Shown in pieces: positions 8,467 through 17,276 of a DNA stretch of 64,000 nucleotides (its first letter is position 1; each line of letters begins with the position of its first letter). The notes below the pieces were generated by a model. The model made no database searches and was not told where the DNA came from. It saw only the letters and a program-made list of their open reading frames with translations. The position numbers and the translations under genes were made by a program. The stretch is from Pontibacter chinhatensis (lineage in GTDB: Bacteria > Bacteroidota > Bacteroidia > Cytophagales > Hymenobacteraceae), in assembly GCF_900113285.1 (NCBI RefSeq), contig NZ_FOOT01000002.1, positions 186,001 to 250,000 on the forward strand, written 5' to 3'.

Positions 8467-9570
8467 ATGGCAATCACAAAAGAAGATATACTAAAAGCCC
8501 TTAGCTATGTGGAGGAGCCGGATCTGGGCAAAGACCTGGTGACGCTCAACATGATTGAGGACGTGCAGGTGGATGGCAAAAACGTGAGCTTCACGGTTAT
8601 ACTTACCACCCCAGCCTGCCCGCTCAAGGACCTAATCCGCAATGCCTGCGTGAATGCTGTTCATGCCATGGTAGACAAAGAGGCTAACGTAACCGTGAAC
8701 ATGACCTCGCGCGTAACCTCTGGCCGTGGCGATACCTCCGAAGTGCTGAACGGCGTGAAGAATATTATTGCCGTGGCCTCCGGTAAAGGCGGCGTGGGCA
8801 AGTCTACCGTTACCTCTAACCTAGCCATTGCCCTGGCGCAAAGCGGTGCCCGCGTAGGCCTCATCGACGCCGATATTTCCGGTCCGTCTATTCCTACGAT
8901 GTTTGGTGCCGAGCAGGATCGCCCGCTTATGGTGCAGGGTGACCACGGCAAGAACTATATCCAGCCGGTAGAGAAGTATGGGGTTAAAATGATGTCCATC
9001 GGCTTCCTGACGCCTGCCGATGGCGCTGTGGTATGGAGAGGCCCGATGGCCAGTTCTGCGCTGCGTCAGTTTATCTCTGATGTGGAGTGGGGTGAGCTGG
9101 ACTACCTGCTGCTGGACCTGCCTCCGGGAACATCTGACATTCACCTGACCATGGTGCAGGCCCTGCCGGTAACCGGCGCTGTGATCGTGACTACGCCGCA
9201 GAAAGTGGCCCTGGCTGATGCCGTACGTGGCCTGCAGATGTTCCGCCAACCGCAGATAAACGTACCAGTATTGGGCGTTGTGGAAAATATGGCGTATTTT
9301 ACACCTGCTGAGCTTCCGGAGAACAAATACTATATCTTCGGGGAAGGCGGTGGCAAGGCACTTGCCGAGAAGTTTGACATCACGTTGCTGGGCCAGGTGC
9401 CAATTGTGCAGAGCATCCGTGAGAGCGGCGACGCCGGAACCCCGGTAGTAATGCAGAACGATTCTCCGGCCAGCGGTGTTTTCAAGGAGTTGGCTCAGGC
9501 CGTGGCCCAGCAGGTATCGGTACGCAACGCTACCCTGGCCAAGACTAAACCAGTAGAAATCAAAAGCTAA
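8467..9570 (+). CDS. mrp: Mrp/NBP35-family iron-sulfur carrier ATPase
   Basis: A 367-residue P-loop ATPase. Residues 4-75 form a MIP18/DUF59 domain (LVTLNMIEDVQVDGKNVSF). The deviant Walker A motif SGKGGVGKST is at 105-114, followed by the LIDADISGPS and LLLDLPPGTSD segments typical of Mrp/ApbC. The family carries and transfers Fe-S clusters to apoproteins. The C-terminal CxxC that usually binds the cluster is absent: after ENMAYF the sequence runs TPAELPENKYYIFGEGGG with no cysteines. From memory this is common in Bacteroidetes Mrp proteins. The nifU-like gene starts 6 bases downstream, so the two form an Fe-S delivery operon. Confidence 0.92.
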   Translation: MAITKEDILKALSYVEEPDLGKDLVTLNMIEDVQVDGKNVSFTVILTTPACPLKDLIRNACVNAVHAMVDKEANVTVNMTSRVTSGRGDTSEVLNGVKNIIAVASGKGGVGKSTVTSNLAIALAQSGARVGLIDADISGPSIPTMFGAEQDRPLMVQGDHGKNYIQPVEKYGVKMMSIGFLTPADGAVVWRGPMASSALRQFISDVEWGELDYLLLDLPPGTSDIHLTMVQALPVTGAVIVTTPQKVALADAVRGLQMFRQPQINVPVLGVVENMAYFTPAELPENKYYIFGEGGGKALAEKFDITLLGQVPIVQSIRESGDAGTPVVMQNDSPASGVFKELAQAVAQQVSVRNATLAKTKPVEIKS

Positions 9571-9576
9571 GAATAT

Positions 9577-9846
9577 ATGGCAGCCACAAACATAGATCAG
9601 GATTTCCTGCTTCGCATCGAATCGGCCCTCGACCAGATCCGGCCTTACCTGGAGGCTGACGGAGGAAACGTGAAGGTGCTGGAGGTTACAGACGAGATGG
9701 TGCTGCGCCTGGAGTTATTGGGCGCCTGCGGTACCTGTCCTATGTCCACCATGACGCTGAAGGCAGGCGTGGAGCAATCGGTACTCAGAGCGGTTCCTGA
9801 AATCAAGGCCGTGGAGGCCGTTAACGTGGCTCCTACCGAGCTGTAA
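9577..9846 (+). CDS. NifU C-terminal-domain Fe-S scaffold protein
   Basis: An 89-residue stand-alone NifU C-terminal domain (Nfu type). RPYLEADGGNVKV at about 22-34 is the family signature, and Cys51 and Cys54 in GACGTCPMS are the CxxC that holds a bridging Fe-S cluster in a dimer. The family assembles or delivers clusters to target enzymes. It lies 6 bases after the Mrp-like gene; because that protein lacks its own CxxC, this protein could supply the cluster-binding part of the pair (inference). A hairpin terminator follows at 9880-9911. Confidence 0.92.
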   Translation: MAATNIDQDFLLRIESALDQIRPYLEADGGNVKVLEVTDEMVLRLELLGACGTCPMSTMTLKAGVEQSVLRAVPEIKAVEAVNVAPTEL

Positions 9847-9879
9847 CGAGAGCAACGCATAATTTATTAAAGTATAATG

Positions 9880-9911
9880 AGGGGTGTGGCTGTAGCAGCA
9901 GTCACACCCCT
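9880..9911 (+). terminator. Hairpin terminator after the Fe-S operon
   Basis: Arms 9880-9892 and 9899-9911 pair over 13 positions with a single G-U pair, around a 6-base loop. The second arm is followed by the T-rich TCTATTTTC. It begins 33 bases after the stop codon of the NifU-like gene. Confidence 0.65.
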
Positions 9912-10053
9912 TCTATTTTCAGCCACTACCCTTCTTTTATACTTTGCCGCCACCTCCTGCCCTGCGCCAAAGTATAAATATGCCTCAGCGCCACCTCTGT
10001 TACTGACAAGTATAAAATCGGCCGTTCCCATGCATACAGGTGGGCAAAAAAGC

Positions 10054-10061
10054 TATATTTG
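10054..10061 (+). promoter_or_regulatory. Putative -7 box for fumarylacetoacetase
   Basis: TATATTTG matches the TAnnTTTG Bacteroidetes box and lies 29 bases before the ATG at 10091. No TTG was found at the ideal distance upstream. Confidence 0.5.
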
Positions 10062-10090
10062 TACTATAGCTAACCAGAACTGACCTGCAC

Positions 10091-11362
10091 ATGATAAGAG
10101 CCAACGACCCTTCGCTGCATTCCTGGATTGAGATAGACGCTAAAAGTGATTTCCCTATTCAGAACCTGCCATTTGGCATTTTCCGTGCCCCCAACCGCGA
10201 CCCGCGTGTAGGTGTGGCCATAGGCGAGTATATCCTGGACCTTTGTGAGCTGGGCCGCCGCGACTTCTTTGAGCTTATCGACCTGGACCCTAACGTGTTC
10301 CATCGCCCCTACCTCAATGACTTCATCGCTTTGGGTAAACCCATCTGGCGGGCTGTCCGCAACCGGGTTTCCGAGCTGCTACGCAACGACAATGACGAGA
10401 TCAGCGGCAACAGCAACCTGATCCGTGCTGTGCTGGTAAAGCAAAGCGATGCCGAAATGCTGATGCCCGTAAAGGTTGGCAACTATACCGATTTCTACTC
10501 CAGCATCGAGCATGCCACCAACGTGGGCACCATGTTCCGAGACCCGAAGAATGCCCTGCTGCCAAACTGGAAGCACATCCCGATAGGCTACCATGGCCGT
10601 GCCTCTTCCATCGTTGTGTCGGGTACTGATATTTACCGTCCCAAAGGACAAACCAAGGCTCCGGATGCCGAAGCACCAACTTTTGGCCCTACCCGGCTAT
10701 TGGACTTTGAGCTGGAGGTGGCTTTCATCACCGGCAGGGAAACCGAGCTTGGAGAAAGTATAAGCCCTAACGAAGCGGATGACTATATCTTCGGCCTGGT
10801 CCTGTTCAACGACTGGTCGGCCCGCGATATTCAAACCTGGGAGTATGTGCCGCTAGGACCTTTTCTGGCTAAAAGCTTTGCCTCGTCTGTCTCGCCATGG
10901 GTGGTCACGCTGGATGCTTTGGAGCCATTCCGGGTTAAAGGGCCGGTGCAGAACCCCAGGCCACTACCTTATCTGGAGTTTACGGGCAACCGCAACTACG
11001 ATATTAAACTGGAGGTGCTGTTGCAGCCGGAAGGCGGTCAGGAAAACAGTATCTGCCACTCCAACTACCGGTACGTGTACTGGAACATGTACCAGCAACT
11101 GGCCCATCAGAGCAGCAACGGTTGCAACATCCAGGTAGGTGACATGTATGCCTCAGGCACGATCAGCGGCTCCGAGAAGGACTCCTACGGCTCTATGCTT
11201 GAGCTAACCTGGCGCGGCTCTAACCCCCTCATACTCTCTGACGGCACCGAGCGCAAATTCATCAACGATGGCGATACGGTTATCATGCGCGGACACGCCG
11301 AGCGAAACAGCATCCGCATCGGCTTCGGCGAGGTGAGAACAAAGGTGTTACCGGCTGTTTAA
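10091..11362 (+). CDS. fahA: Fumarylacetoacetase
   Basis: A 423-residue enzyme of usual family length that cleaves 4-fumarylacetoacetate to fumarate and acetoacetate, the last step of tyrosine and phenylalanine breakdown. The N-terminal SH3-like domain includes LPFGIF and RVGVAIG. The catalytic metal site is visible: Asp134 in DFYSSIEHATNVG, the ELEVAF pair of glutamates, and the aspartates of FNDWSARDIQTWEYVPLGPF. The C terminus contains GDMYASGTISG and a GLY/SER-rich loop typical of the family. No other tyrosine-catabolic gene lies in the window, so it is probably a single-gene unit followed by the flavin-reductase-like gene after 123 bases. Confidence 0.93.
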   Translation: MIRANDPSLHSWIEIDAKSDFPIQNLPFGIFRAPNRDPRVGVAIGEYILDLCELGRRDFFELIDLDPNVFHRPYLNDFIALGKPIWRAVRNRVSELLRNDNDEISGNSNLIRAVLVKQSDAEMLMPVKVGNYTDFYSSIEHATNVGTMFRDPKNALLPNWKHIPIGYHGRASSIVVSGTDIYRPKGQTKAPDAEAPTFGPTRLLDFELEVAFITGRETELGESISPNEADDYIFGLVLFNDWSARDIQTWEYVPLGPFLAKSFASSVSPWVVTLDALEPFRVKGPVQNPRPLPYLEFTGNRNYDIKLEVLLQPEGGQENSICHSNYRYVYWNMYQQLAHQSSNGCNIQVGDMYASGTISGSEKDSYGSMLELTWRGSNPLILSDGTERKFINDGDTVIMRGHAERNSIRIGFGEVRTKVLPAV

Positions 11363-11485
11363 CTAAAGTTATTAGATGTTAGTTAGAAGTTGCTAGAGGT
11401 TAATTTTACTTTTCATACTCTTTAACTTTCTAACTTTTTAACCTTCTAACTCTTTAAATCCTCAACTCTTAAACTCTCTAACTTC
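11363..11485. repeat. CTAACT-type pyrimidine-rich short repeats
   Basis: The gap is built from imperfect iterations of CTAACTTT and TTAACTCT on the plus strand, for example TTCTAACTTTTTAACCTTC, ending directly in the ATG of the next gene. Similar tracts occur in the 5' leader of the PglD-like gene (17084-17130), upstream of alanine dehydrogenase (44846-44890) and after tsaE (about 45250-45280). They may be slipped-strand repeats or affect translation; nothing more is known. Confidence 0.5.
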
Positions 11486-12385
11486 ATGTTGACCATAAAC
11501 CCACAGGAGGTTAAAACGGCGGAAGTACACGCGCTTTTGCTGGGTGCTATCGCCCCGCGCCCCATCGCTTTTGCCAGCACCACCGACCGGGAGGGAAACG
11601 TGAACCTAAGCCCGTTCAGCTTCTTCAACGTGTTTAGCGCCAAACCTCCTATACTGGTGTTTTCCCCTGCCCGCCGGGTGCGCGACAACACGGGCAAGCA
11701 TACGTTTGAGAATGTGCTGGAAACAAAGGAGGTGGTCATCAACATCGCCAGCTTTGATATCGTGGAGCAAATGTCGCTAGCCAGCACCGAGTATGACCGC
11801 GGCATAAACGAGTTTATTAAATCTGGCCTCACCCCAGAACCTTCCTTTCTAGTACAGCCTCCGCGCGTGAAGGAAGCGCCTGTTGCATTCGAGTGCAAGG
11901 TAAACGAAGTGATTAGCTTAGGTCCTGAGGGAGGGGCTGGAAACCTTGTGATATGTGAAGTGCTCCTTATACATGTAAAGGAGGAGATCCTGGACGAAAA
12001 CGATAAGATAGATCCTTTCAAGCTCGATGCCGTGGCCCGTATGGGTGGCGACTACTACCTGAGAGCCAACGGAGACTGCATCTTCAAGTTGCCGAAGCCG
12101 GTGCGCAACAAAGGCATCGGTTTTGATCAACTACCTGACTTTATCCGCAACAGCCCCATCCTTACAGGCAACAACCTGGCCCGCCTTGCTAACTCAGAAA
12201 CCGTTCCTTCACTAGAGGAGGTCGAAAATATAAAGTCTGACCCGTTGGTAAGTTTTATCTCGAGCAAGTATAAAAGTGATAGAGACAGGCTTCGCCAGGA
12301 GTTGGAGTTATTAGGCAAGAAAATCCTAGAGGACAATCAGGTAGAGAAGGCTTGGAAGATACTGTTGTTAAGCGATAAAGAATAA
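11486..12385 (+). CDS. Flavin reductase family protein (DIM6/NTAB)
   Basis: A 299-residue FMN-binding split-barrel protein. LLGAIAPRPIAFASTTDREG at about residues 16-35 and NLSPFSFFNVFS at 38-49 are the flavin-binding signature; KHTFENVLETKEVVINI follows. The C-terminal 90 residues form a helical extension (DRLRQELELLGKKILEDNQV). The family reduces flavins or acts on small oxidised molecules using FMN; the substrate here is not known. Its start is set by the ATG after a CTAACT-rich leader. It faces the CapD-like gene and shares a bidirectional terminator with it. Confidence 0.85.
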   Translation: MLTINPQEVKTAEVHALLLGAIAPRPIAFASTTDREGNVNLSPFSFFNVFSAKPPILVFSPARRVRDNTGKHTFENVLETKEVVINIASFDIVEQMSLASTEYDRGINEFIKSGLTPEPSFLVQPPRVKEAPVAFECKVNEVISLGPEGGAGNLVICEVLLIHVKEEILDENDKIDPFKLDAVARMGGDYYLRANGDCIFKLPKPVRNKGIGFDQLPDFIRNSPILTGNNLARLANSETVPSLEEVENIKSDPLVSFISSKYKSDRDRLRQELELLGKKILEDNQVEKAWKILLLSDKE

Positions 12386-12480
12386 AGCTGAGTCTATGAT
12401 CCAATTGAGCTAAAGTCTGATCATTAATGTTCATGATCAGATGCACCCGCATCATATGATACATGTCACAACTACCTTAA

Positions 12481-12523
12481 AAAGAAAGAGGCCTGCTTGT
12501 TCAGACAGCAGGCCTCTTTCTTT
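12481..12523. terminator. Bidirectional hairpin terminator
   Basis: Perfect 17-base arms at 12481-12497 and 12507-12523 around a 9-base loop. The A-rich left flank and T-rich right flank give a U-tract on both strands, so it can stop the flavin-reductase transcript and the opposing CapD-like transcript. Confidence 0.85.
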
Positions 12524-12538
12524 TAGAAGGGAATTATT

Positions 12539-14470
12539 TTAGTTTATCTGTAAGTCCAGTTCTTCAAAGCGGGAGTTCTTGCTGATGTATTCCGGCACAA
12601 TCTGTTTCATCTTCCGCACTACCTGCAGCTCGTCCTTCGTTTTATTAAGCTGGAAAAGTTCATCAATATCCGCTACCACTGCATCGTAAATGTAGTTGCG
12701 TACCTTGGATATTTTAATCTTTTCGTGGTGGGTAGGTATCGTTAACTCCTCCTCGTTAAGTAGCTCCTCATAGAGCTTCTCCCCTGGCCTGAGGCCTGTG
12801 AACGAAACCTTAATATCCACATCCGGAGTAAGACCAGCCAATCGAATCATTTTGTAGGCCAGATCCACAATCTTCACCGGCTCTCCCATATCAAAAATAA
12901 AGATTTCACCGCCATTACCCATGGTACCGGCCTCCAGCACCAGCTGCACTGCCTCCGGAATCGTCATGAAGTAGCGCGTGATATCAGGGTGCGTTACGGT
13001 AACTGGGCCGCCTTTTTCAATCTGCTGACGGAAGCGCGGAATAACAGAACCGTTTGAGCCAAGCACATTTCCAAAACGAGTAGTGATGAACTTGGTCTGC
13101 GTAACCTGTTTGTAAGGGTGCTTGTTCCCATTTACCTTACCATGGTGCAGGTTATTGAGCGACTGAATGTAAATCTCAGCAATACGCTTTGAAGTACCCA
13201 TAATGTTAGTCGGGTTCACAGCCTTATCCGTAGAAATCATCACGAACTTCTCCACATCAAAGGTCAGCGACAGATCTGCCAGGTTTCTAGTTCCCAGCAC
13301 ATTGGTTAGGATAGCCTCACAAGGATTGTTCTCCATCATCGGCACATGCTTGTAGGCAGCCGCATGGTAGACAATGTCCGGGGTATACTCCTTAAACATA
13401 GAGTACATCCTGCTGGAGTTAGTGATATCCCCGATGAAGATGGCAACTTTACTTCCTGGGTACTTTTCCTCCATTTCAAGCTGCAACTCATGCAAAGGGG
13501 ACTCGGCCTGGTCACAGATAATCAGAAGTTCTGGCTTATAGCCCATTACCTGCCTAACAATCTCAGAGCCTATGGAGCCCGCACCACCCGTTACCAGCAC
13601 GCGTTTGCCGCGCAGATCCTTGCTGATGCGCTCGTTCTCTATCACGATTGGCGGACGCTGCAGCAGATCTTCGATTTTCAAATCCTTGATCTGATTCATG
13701 CTCAGCTGACCGGACATCCACTGCTCGGTTGGAGGAACGGTTAGGACCTTAATGCCCAGTTCCACACAGCGCTCCGCAAAACGCTTCTGAGTGGCTGATG
13801 TCAGATCTTCAGCAAATACCAATACCTTATCTACTCTCAGCTTTTCCTGCAGCCGCTCGATGTCATCAATGTGGTATACTTTTTTTTGGTGAATATGCTT
13901 ATTCACCTTATTCGAGTTTTCGTCCAGGAAACCCAGGATAACAAAGCGTCCCATGCCACTTGTTTCCAGTGCCTGCTTCAGAAGTATGGCAAAGCCATTA
14001 GCACCATAGATCAGCACACGCTCCCGCTCCCCGGCATTGCTGTTCTTGAAGAAAATAAACAGGGCTTTGGCTCCCATCCTTACCAGCGTTAGCAAAGTAG
14101 ACGAGATGAAGAAACAGATCAGCAATACCAGGTATATGTTTACCGAGTCTATTTTATGCACGGGAGCAACCCAGGCGCCTATAAGAATGGCGTAGGAAAG
14201 GCTGGCAATAAGCACAGCTGTAAAGATGCGATTGATATCGTATATGCTCGAATACCGGATAAGCCCAGTATGGATGCGCATAGTATAAAACGTGATCAGC
14301 GACACAAGCCCAAATAGCCCAATGTATACCAGGAAGTGCCCACGCATGATCTCCTCGAAGTGGAACTGCTTAATGACGAAGAAAGAAAGAGCGAAAGACC
14401 AGCTCATGATCAGCTGGTCAATTAAAAGCACTATCCACTTAGGAAGTGACTTGTTAATCAATATTTTCAT
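12539..14470 (-). CDS. Membrane-bound UDP-GlcNAc 4,6-dehydratase (PglF/CapD/FlaA1 type)
   Basis: A 643-residue protein with four N-terminal membrane helices (about 10-130), a CoA-binding-like Rossmann domain (VLIYGANGFAILL) and a C-terminal short-chain dehydratase domain. VLVTGGAGSIGSEIVRQV binds NAD. STDKAVNPTNIMGTSKR carries the catalytic Thr-Asp-Lys and the Met-x-x-x-Lys that replaces the usual Tyr-x-x-x-Lys in this family. Known reaction of close families: UDP-GlcNAc to the 4-keto-6-deoxy sugar, the first step to bacillosamine. The matching aminotransferase, acetyltransferase and phosphoglycosyltransferase genes lie at 15.3-17.9 kb on the same strand, separated only by a small opposite gene. 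The leader may be over 300 bases long. Confidence 0.9.
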   Translation of the reverse strand: MKILINKSLPKWIVLLIDQLIMSWSFALSFFVIKQFHFEEIMRGHFLVYIGLFGLVSLITFYTMRIHTGLIRYSSIYDINRIFTAVLIASLSYAILIGAWVAPVHKIDSVNIYLVLLICFFISSTLLTLVRMGAKALFIFFKNSNAGERERVLIYGANGFAILLKQALETSGMGRFVILGFLDENSNKVNKHIHQKKVYHIDDIERLQEKLRVDKVLVFAEDLTSATQKRFAERCVELGIKVLTVPPTEQWMSGQLSMNQIKDLKIEDLLQRPPIVIENERISKDLRGKRVLVTGGAGSIGSEIVRQVMGYKPELLIICDQAESPLHELQLEMEEKYPGSKVAIFIGDITNSSRMYSMFKEYTPDIVYHAAAYKHVPMMENNPCEAILTNVLGTRNLADLSLTFDVEKFVMISTDKAVNPTNIMGTSKRIAEIYIQSLNNLHHGKVNGNKHPYKQVTQTKFITTRFGNVLGSNGSVIPRFRQQIEKGGPVTVTHPDITRYFMTIPEAVQLVLEAGTMGNGGEIFIFDMGEPVKIVDLAYKMIRLAGLTPDVDIKVSFTGLRPGEKLYEELLNEEELTIPTHHEKIKISKVRNYIYDAVVADIDELFQLNKTKDELQVVRKMKQIVPEYISKNSRFEELDLQIN

Positions 14471-15001
14471 ATATATGATTATTACAGCATAGTCTTCTGC
14501 AGTAGGAACGCTGCATTAGACCGAAACTGTATTTTTCTGTAAAATCTACTCAATCAACACCACACAGATAAAACCCATAAATATAAATAACAATACCTAC
14601 AAAGCATAGGGTATGCTAAATATTCAATACTTCACACGGCTGCCCGGGCTGTAATTCGATTGTATGAACGCAAAGTTTTGAGCTAAGTTGTATAACCTTT
14701 TCCTTACTATTTATAGCTATAAAATGGAAATTACACTGTAATAGTGCACTGCTAAATATTAGCAAAGCAAAATACATACTATCCTAAAAACTGTGCAAAT
14801 ATAGTATAAAGCCTGCACAGATGCTTCTTTCTTATCATTAATTTTGGATAAAATTTATGTCAGTCATTACTTCTTTTTTTAAGGATTATTGGAAACACCT
14901 ACCGGAGTTTTGCACTGAAATTGAAGCACGAGATGTTTAACCTCTGCCTTAATCGCGCGTAAGCTAAAGCAAAGCATGTAAAACAAACAAACTATGTAGA
15001 T
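14471..15001. other. Long AT-rich leader of the CapD-like gene
   Basis: This 531-base stretch lies between divergent genes. A CAAATATA at 14796-14803 reads TATATTTG on the minus strand, a good TAnnTTTG box, which would give the CapD-like gene a leader of about 320 bases. No coding frame is convincing. I found no UpxY-like antiterminator gene near it. Confidence 0.4.
14796..14803 (-). promoter_or_regulatory. Putative -7 box for the CapD-like gene
   Basis: Minus-strand TATATTTG fits the Bacteroidetes TAnnTTTG consensus. It is the best match upstream of the gene that starts at 14470; the distance implies a long untranslated leader. Confidence 0.4.
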
Positions 15002-15265
15002 ATGGCAGACAAGAAAAATAAGACCGAAGAGACTAAACGTAACCTGGCCAGCAATGCAAATGCAAAGCTTAATCCGGAAGATTATTCAAACGAAGCGAAC
15101 ATTAAGGGAGGCGTAGATAAAGGAAAGGGAGGAACGAAAGCAACCGCCTCCCAGCAACAAGGACAAGGTGCCTGGAACAAGAAGAACAACGATGATAACC
15201 GCACCGGCACCAAGAGTGGCGGCGGAGGTAGTGGCCAAGGTGCCAACAATCCGACAGGAAAATAA
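15002..15265 (+). CDS. Small disordered Gly/Asn/Lys-rich protein
   Basis: An 87-residue protein without hydrophobic segments: MADKKNKTEETKRNLASNAN at the start, then Lys/Gly/Gln/Asn-rich sequence ending GGGGSGQGANNPTGK. The composition predicts full disorder, like stress- or desiccation-type hydrophilic proteins, but no family is recognised. It is the only plus-strand gene in this part of the glycan locus and ends at a strong bidirectional terminator (15278-15320), which supports a real transcript. It may be unrelated to glycan synthesis. Confidence 0.6.
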   Translation: MADKKNKTEETKRNLASNANAKLNPEDYSNEANIKGGVDKGKGGTKATASQQQGQGAWNKKNNDDNRTGTKSGGGGSGQGANNPTGK

Positions 15266-15277
15266 GTTGATTCAGTA

Positions 15278-15320
15278 AAAAGGCGAAGGTTGAACCTATG
15301 AGGTTCAACCTTCGCCTTTT
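15278..15320. terminator. Bidirectional hairpin terminator
   Basis: Perfect 20-base arms at 15278-15297 and 15301-15320 around the 3-base loop ATG, with A and T runs at the outer ends. It separates the small plus-strand gene from the 3' end of the minus-strand glycan operon (PglE-like gene). Confidence 0.9.
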
Positions 15321-15342
15321 GGTTTATCAGTTGTTGCCTGTG

Positions 15343-16485
15343 TTATACTTTAGCTTCCTGGTACAAAGCTTTAATCTGCTTTACAACCCTATCCAGATCC
15401 TCTTGTGTAAGGTTTGAGCCGGAAGGAAGACAAAGCCCTAGCTCGAACAAGCGTTCGCTGGTGCCATCCCCGTAAAAAGGAGCATCAGCGAAAACAGGCT
15501 GCAGGTGCATGGGTTTCCAGAGCGGGCGCGTTTCGATGTTGTCCTTCTCCAGGTGCAGGCGGATTGTCTCTCTTGTGATTCCCTCCTGCTCATTTACCAG
15601 GATGGTACTCAACCATCTGTTGGAGTAATATTCACCGGTCGGCTCCTCTGCAAAAAGTATAGCCTCATTCTCAGCAAATGTTTCTTTATAGAACTCGTAA
15701 TTGCTGCGGCGCTTTTCCACGCGCAATGGCAACACCTCCATCTGTCCACGGCCTATACCGGCGCATACATTGCTCATGCGGTAGTTGTAGCCGATGTGCG
15801 AGTGCTGGTAGTGCGGCGCAGCATCCCGGGCCTGCGTCGCCAGAAAGCGCGACTTTTTAATCCACTCTTCGTTCTTAGATACTAGCGCGCCACCACCGGA
15901 GGTCGTAATGATCTTGTTCCCGTTAAAGGAAAGTATACTTAGCGCACCGAAAGTACCAAGTTTCTGCCCTTTATAGGAGGAGCCAAGTGCTTCTGCCGCG
16001 TCCTCTATCACAGGAATTTCATACTTGTCGGCCACGGCCATAATGCGGTCCATCTGCGCAGGCATACCATAAAGATGTACCAGGATAATAGCCTTTGGCT
16101 TTTTGCCTTTAGCAATTCTGTCCTGAATTGCAGCTTCCAGATGCTCCGGCGACATATTCCAGGTCTGCTCCTCGCTGTCTACAAAAACGGGGGTAGCGCC
16201 TTGGTAAACTATAGGATTAGCCGAGGCTGAGAAGGTCATCGACTGGCAGATTACCTCATCACCCGCCTGCACACCAAGTATGATGAGTGCCAGGTGCAAT
16301 GCAGCCGTTCCGGAGCTCAGGGCCGCCACGTGTACTCCTTCTCCCAGGTAAGCAGCCAGATCACGCTCAAAGCCATCTACATGCGGTCCAAGCGGGGCGA
16401 TCCAGTTTGTTTCAAAAGCCTCCTGTACATACTTAAACTCCTGCTCGCCCATATGTGGCGAGGAGAGCCAGATTTTCTCGTTCAT
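15343..16485 (-). CDS. PLP sugar aminotransferase (PglE-like, DegT/DnrJ/EryC1 family)
   Basis: A 380-residue aminotransferase of usual length. The pyridoxal-phosphate lysine is Lys191 in SFNGNKIITTSGGGALV. LSSGTAALHLAL at 57-68 binds the cofactor phosphate and VIEDAAEALGS at 159-169 holds the Asp for the pyridine nitrogen. Known role of close families: transfer of an amino group from glutamate to UDP-4-keto-6-deoxy-GlcNAc. It follows the PglD-like gene by one base, so the two act in sequence. It is the last gene of the operon before the terminator at 15278-15320. Confidence 0.9.
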   Translation of the reverse strand: MNEKIWLSSPHMGEQEFKYVQEAFETNWIAPLGPHVDGFERDLAAYLGEGVHVAALSSGTAALHLALIILGVQAGDEVICQSMTFSASANPIVYQGATPVFVDSEEQTWNMSPEHLEAAIQDRIAKGKKPKAIILVHLYGMPAQMDRIMAVADKYEIPVIEDAAEALGSSYKGQKLGTFGALSILSFNGNKIITTSGGGALVSKNEEWIKKSRFLATQARDAAPHYQHSHIGYNYRMSNVCAGIGRGQMEVLPLRVEKRRSNYEFYKETFAENEAILFAEEPTGEYYSNRWLSTILVNEQEGITRETIRLHLEKDNIETRPLWKPMHLQPVFADAPFYGDGTSERLFELGLCLPSGSNLTQEDLDRVVKQIKALYQEAKV

Positions 16486-16486
16486 G

Positions 16487-17083
16487 TTAACAGTATTTTA
16501 TAATCTTACCCGGGTTGCCAACTACAACAGCATTGTCCGGAACATCCCGTATCACCACAGCGCCAGCCCCGATCTTACACCATTTGCCAATCTTGATACC
16601 GGGAATTACTACAGCACCCGCACCTATCCAGGTTCCCTCTCCTACCGAGACGTTTCCGCAAAGTACGGCACCTGGCGACACATGTGCAAAATCTTCTACC
16701 ACACATTCATGGTCTATTTTTGCCCCGGTGTTGAGGATGACATGTTTTCCAATCTTTGCTTCTGTCTGAATGATAGCTCCCTGCATCACTACAGTTCCCT
16801 CTCCTACTTCAGCGCTCGGGGATAAGATAGCGGTAGTGGAAATGGCCTGTCCATACTTTACCTGCAGTTGCTGTGCAATTCTGGCGCGGATGCTATTGTT
16901 CCCAATGCTGATAATAAGCGGCTCTTCCACATGCTGCTCCGGCCCCAACTTTCCAAGTACCTTTATACCACACAAGTCTTTCAGGTCCGGATTATCATCA
17001 AACAGACCAATTACCAAAACACCTGCTTCTTGCAGGATGTCTATGATGACTTTTGCATGTCCGCTGGCTCCGTAAAGATACAT
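16487..17083 (-). CDS. Sugar N-acetyltransferase (PglD/NeuD family)
   Basis: A 198-residue protein with an N-terminal Rossmann-like half (MYLYGASGHAKVIIDIL) and a C-terminal left-handed beta helix of hexapeptide repeats (VGEGTVVMQGAIIQTEAKIG). His125 in KIDHECVVED sits where PglD has its catalytic base. Known reaction of the family: acetyl-CoA-dependent acetylation of the 4-amino group of UDP-4-amino-4,6-dideoxy-GlcNAc, giving UDP-diNAc-bacillosamine. With the PglE- and PglF-like genes here this completes that pathway. The leader contains CTAACT-type repeats. Confidence 0.9.
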   Translation of the reverse strand: MYLYGASGHAKVIIDILQEAGVLVIGLFDDNPDLKDLCGIKVLGKLGPEQHVEEPLIISIGNNSIRARIAQQLQVKYGQAISTTAILSPSAEVGEGTVVMQGAIIQTEAKIGKHVILNTGAKIDHECVVEDFAHVSPGAVLCGNVSVGEGTWIGAGAVVIPGIKIGKWCKIGAGAVVIRDVPDNAVVVGNPGKIIKYC

Positions 17084-17276
17084 GGTAAGTTAGAGAGTTT
17101 GGGAGTTAGAGAGTTGAGAAGAAAGTCAAAGTATGATTTCTGCAATTCGATTGAAAGCAACGTTTAACAGGATTAATATTTTGTCCAGTAACTAAGGTTT
17201 TAATATGAACTAATCATAATGTGAGCTTCGAACTCAAATAATCAGACCAGCAAATAATCCTGTACAATCACCAAAA

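Noticed and set aside
9877..10083. 68-codon plus-strand frame after the NifU-like gene
   Set aside because: It covers the terminator hairpin and promoter region and shows no protein-like composition.
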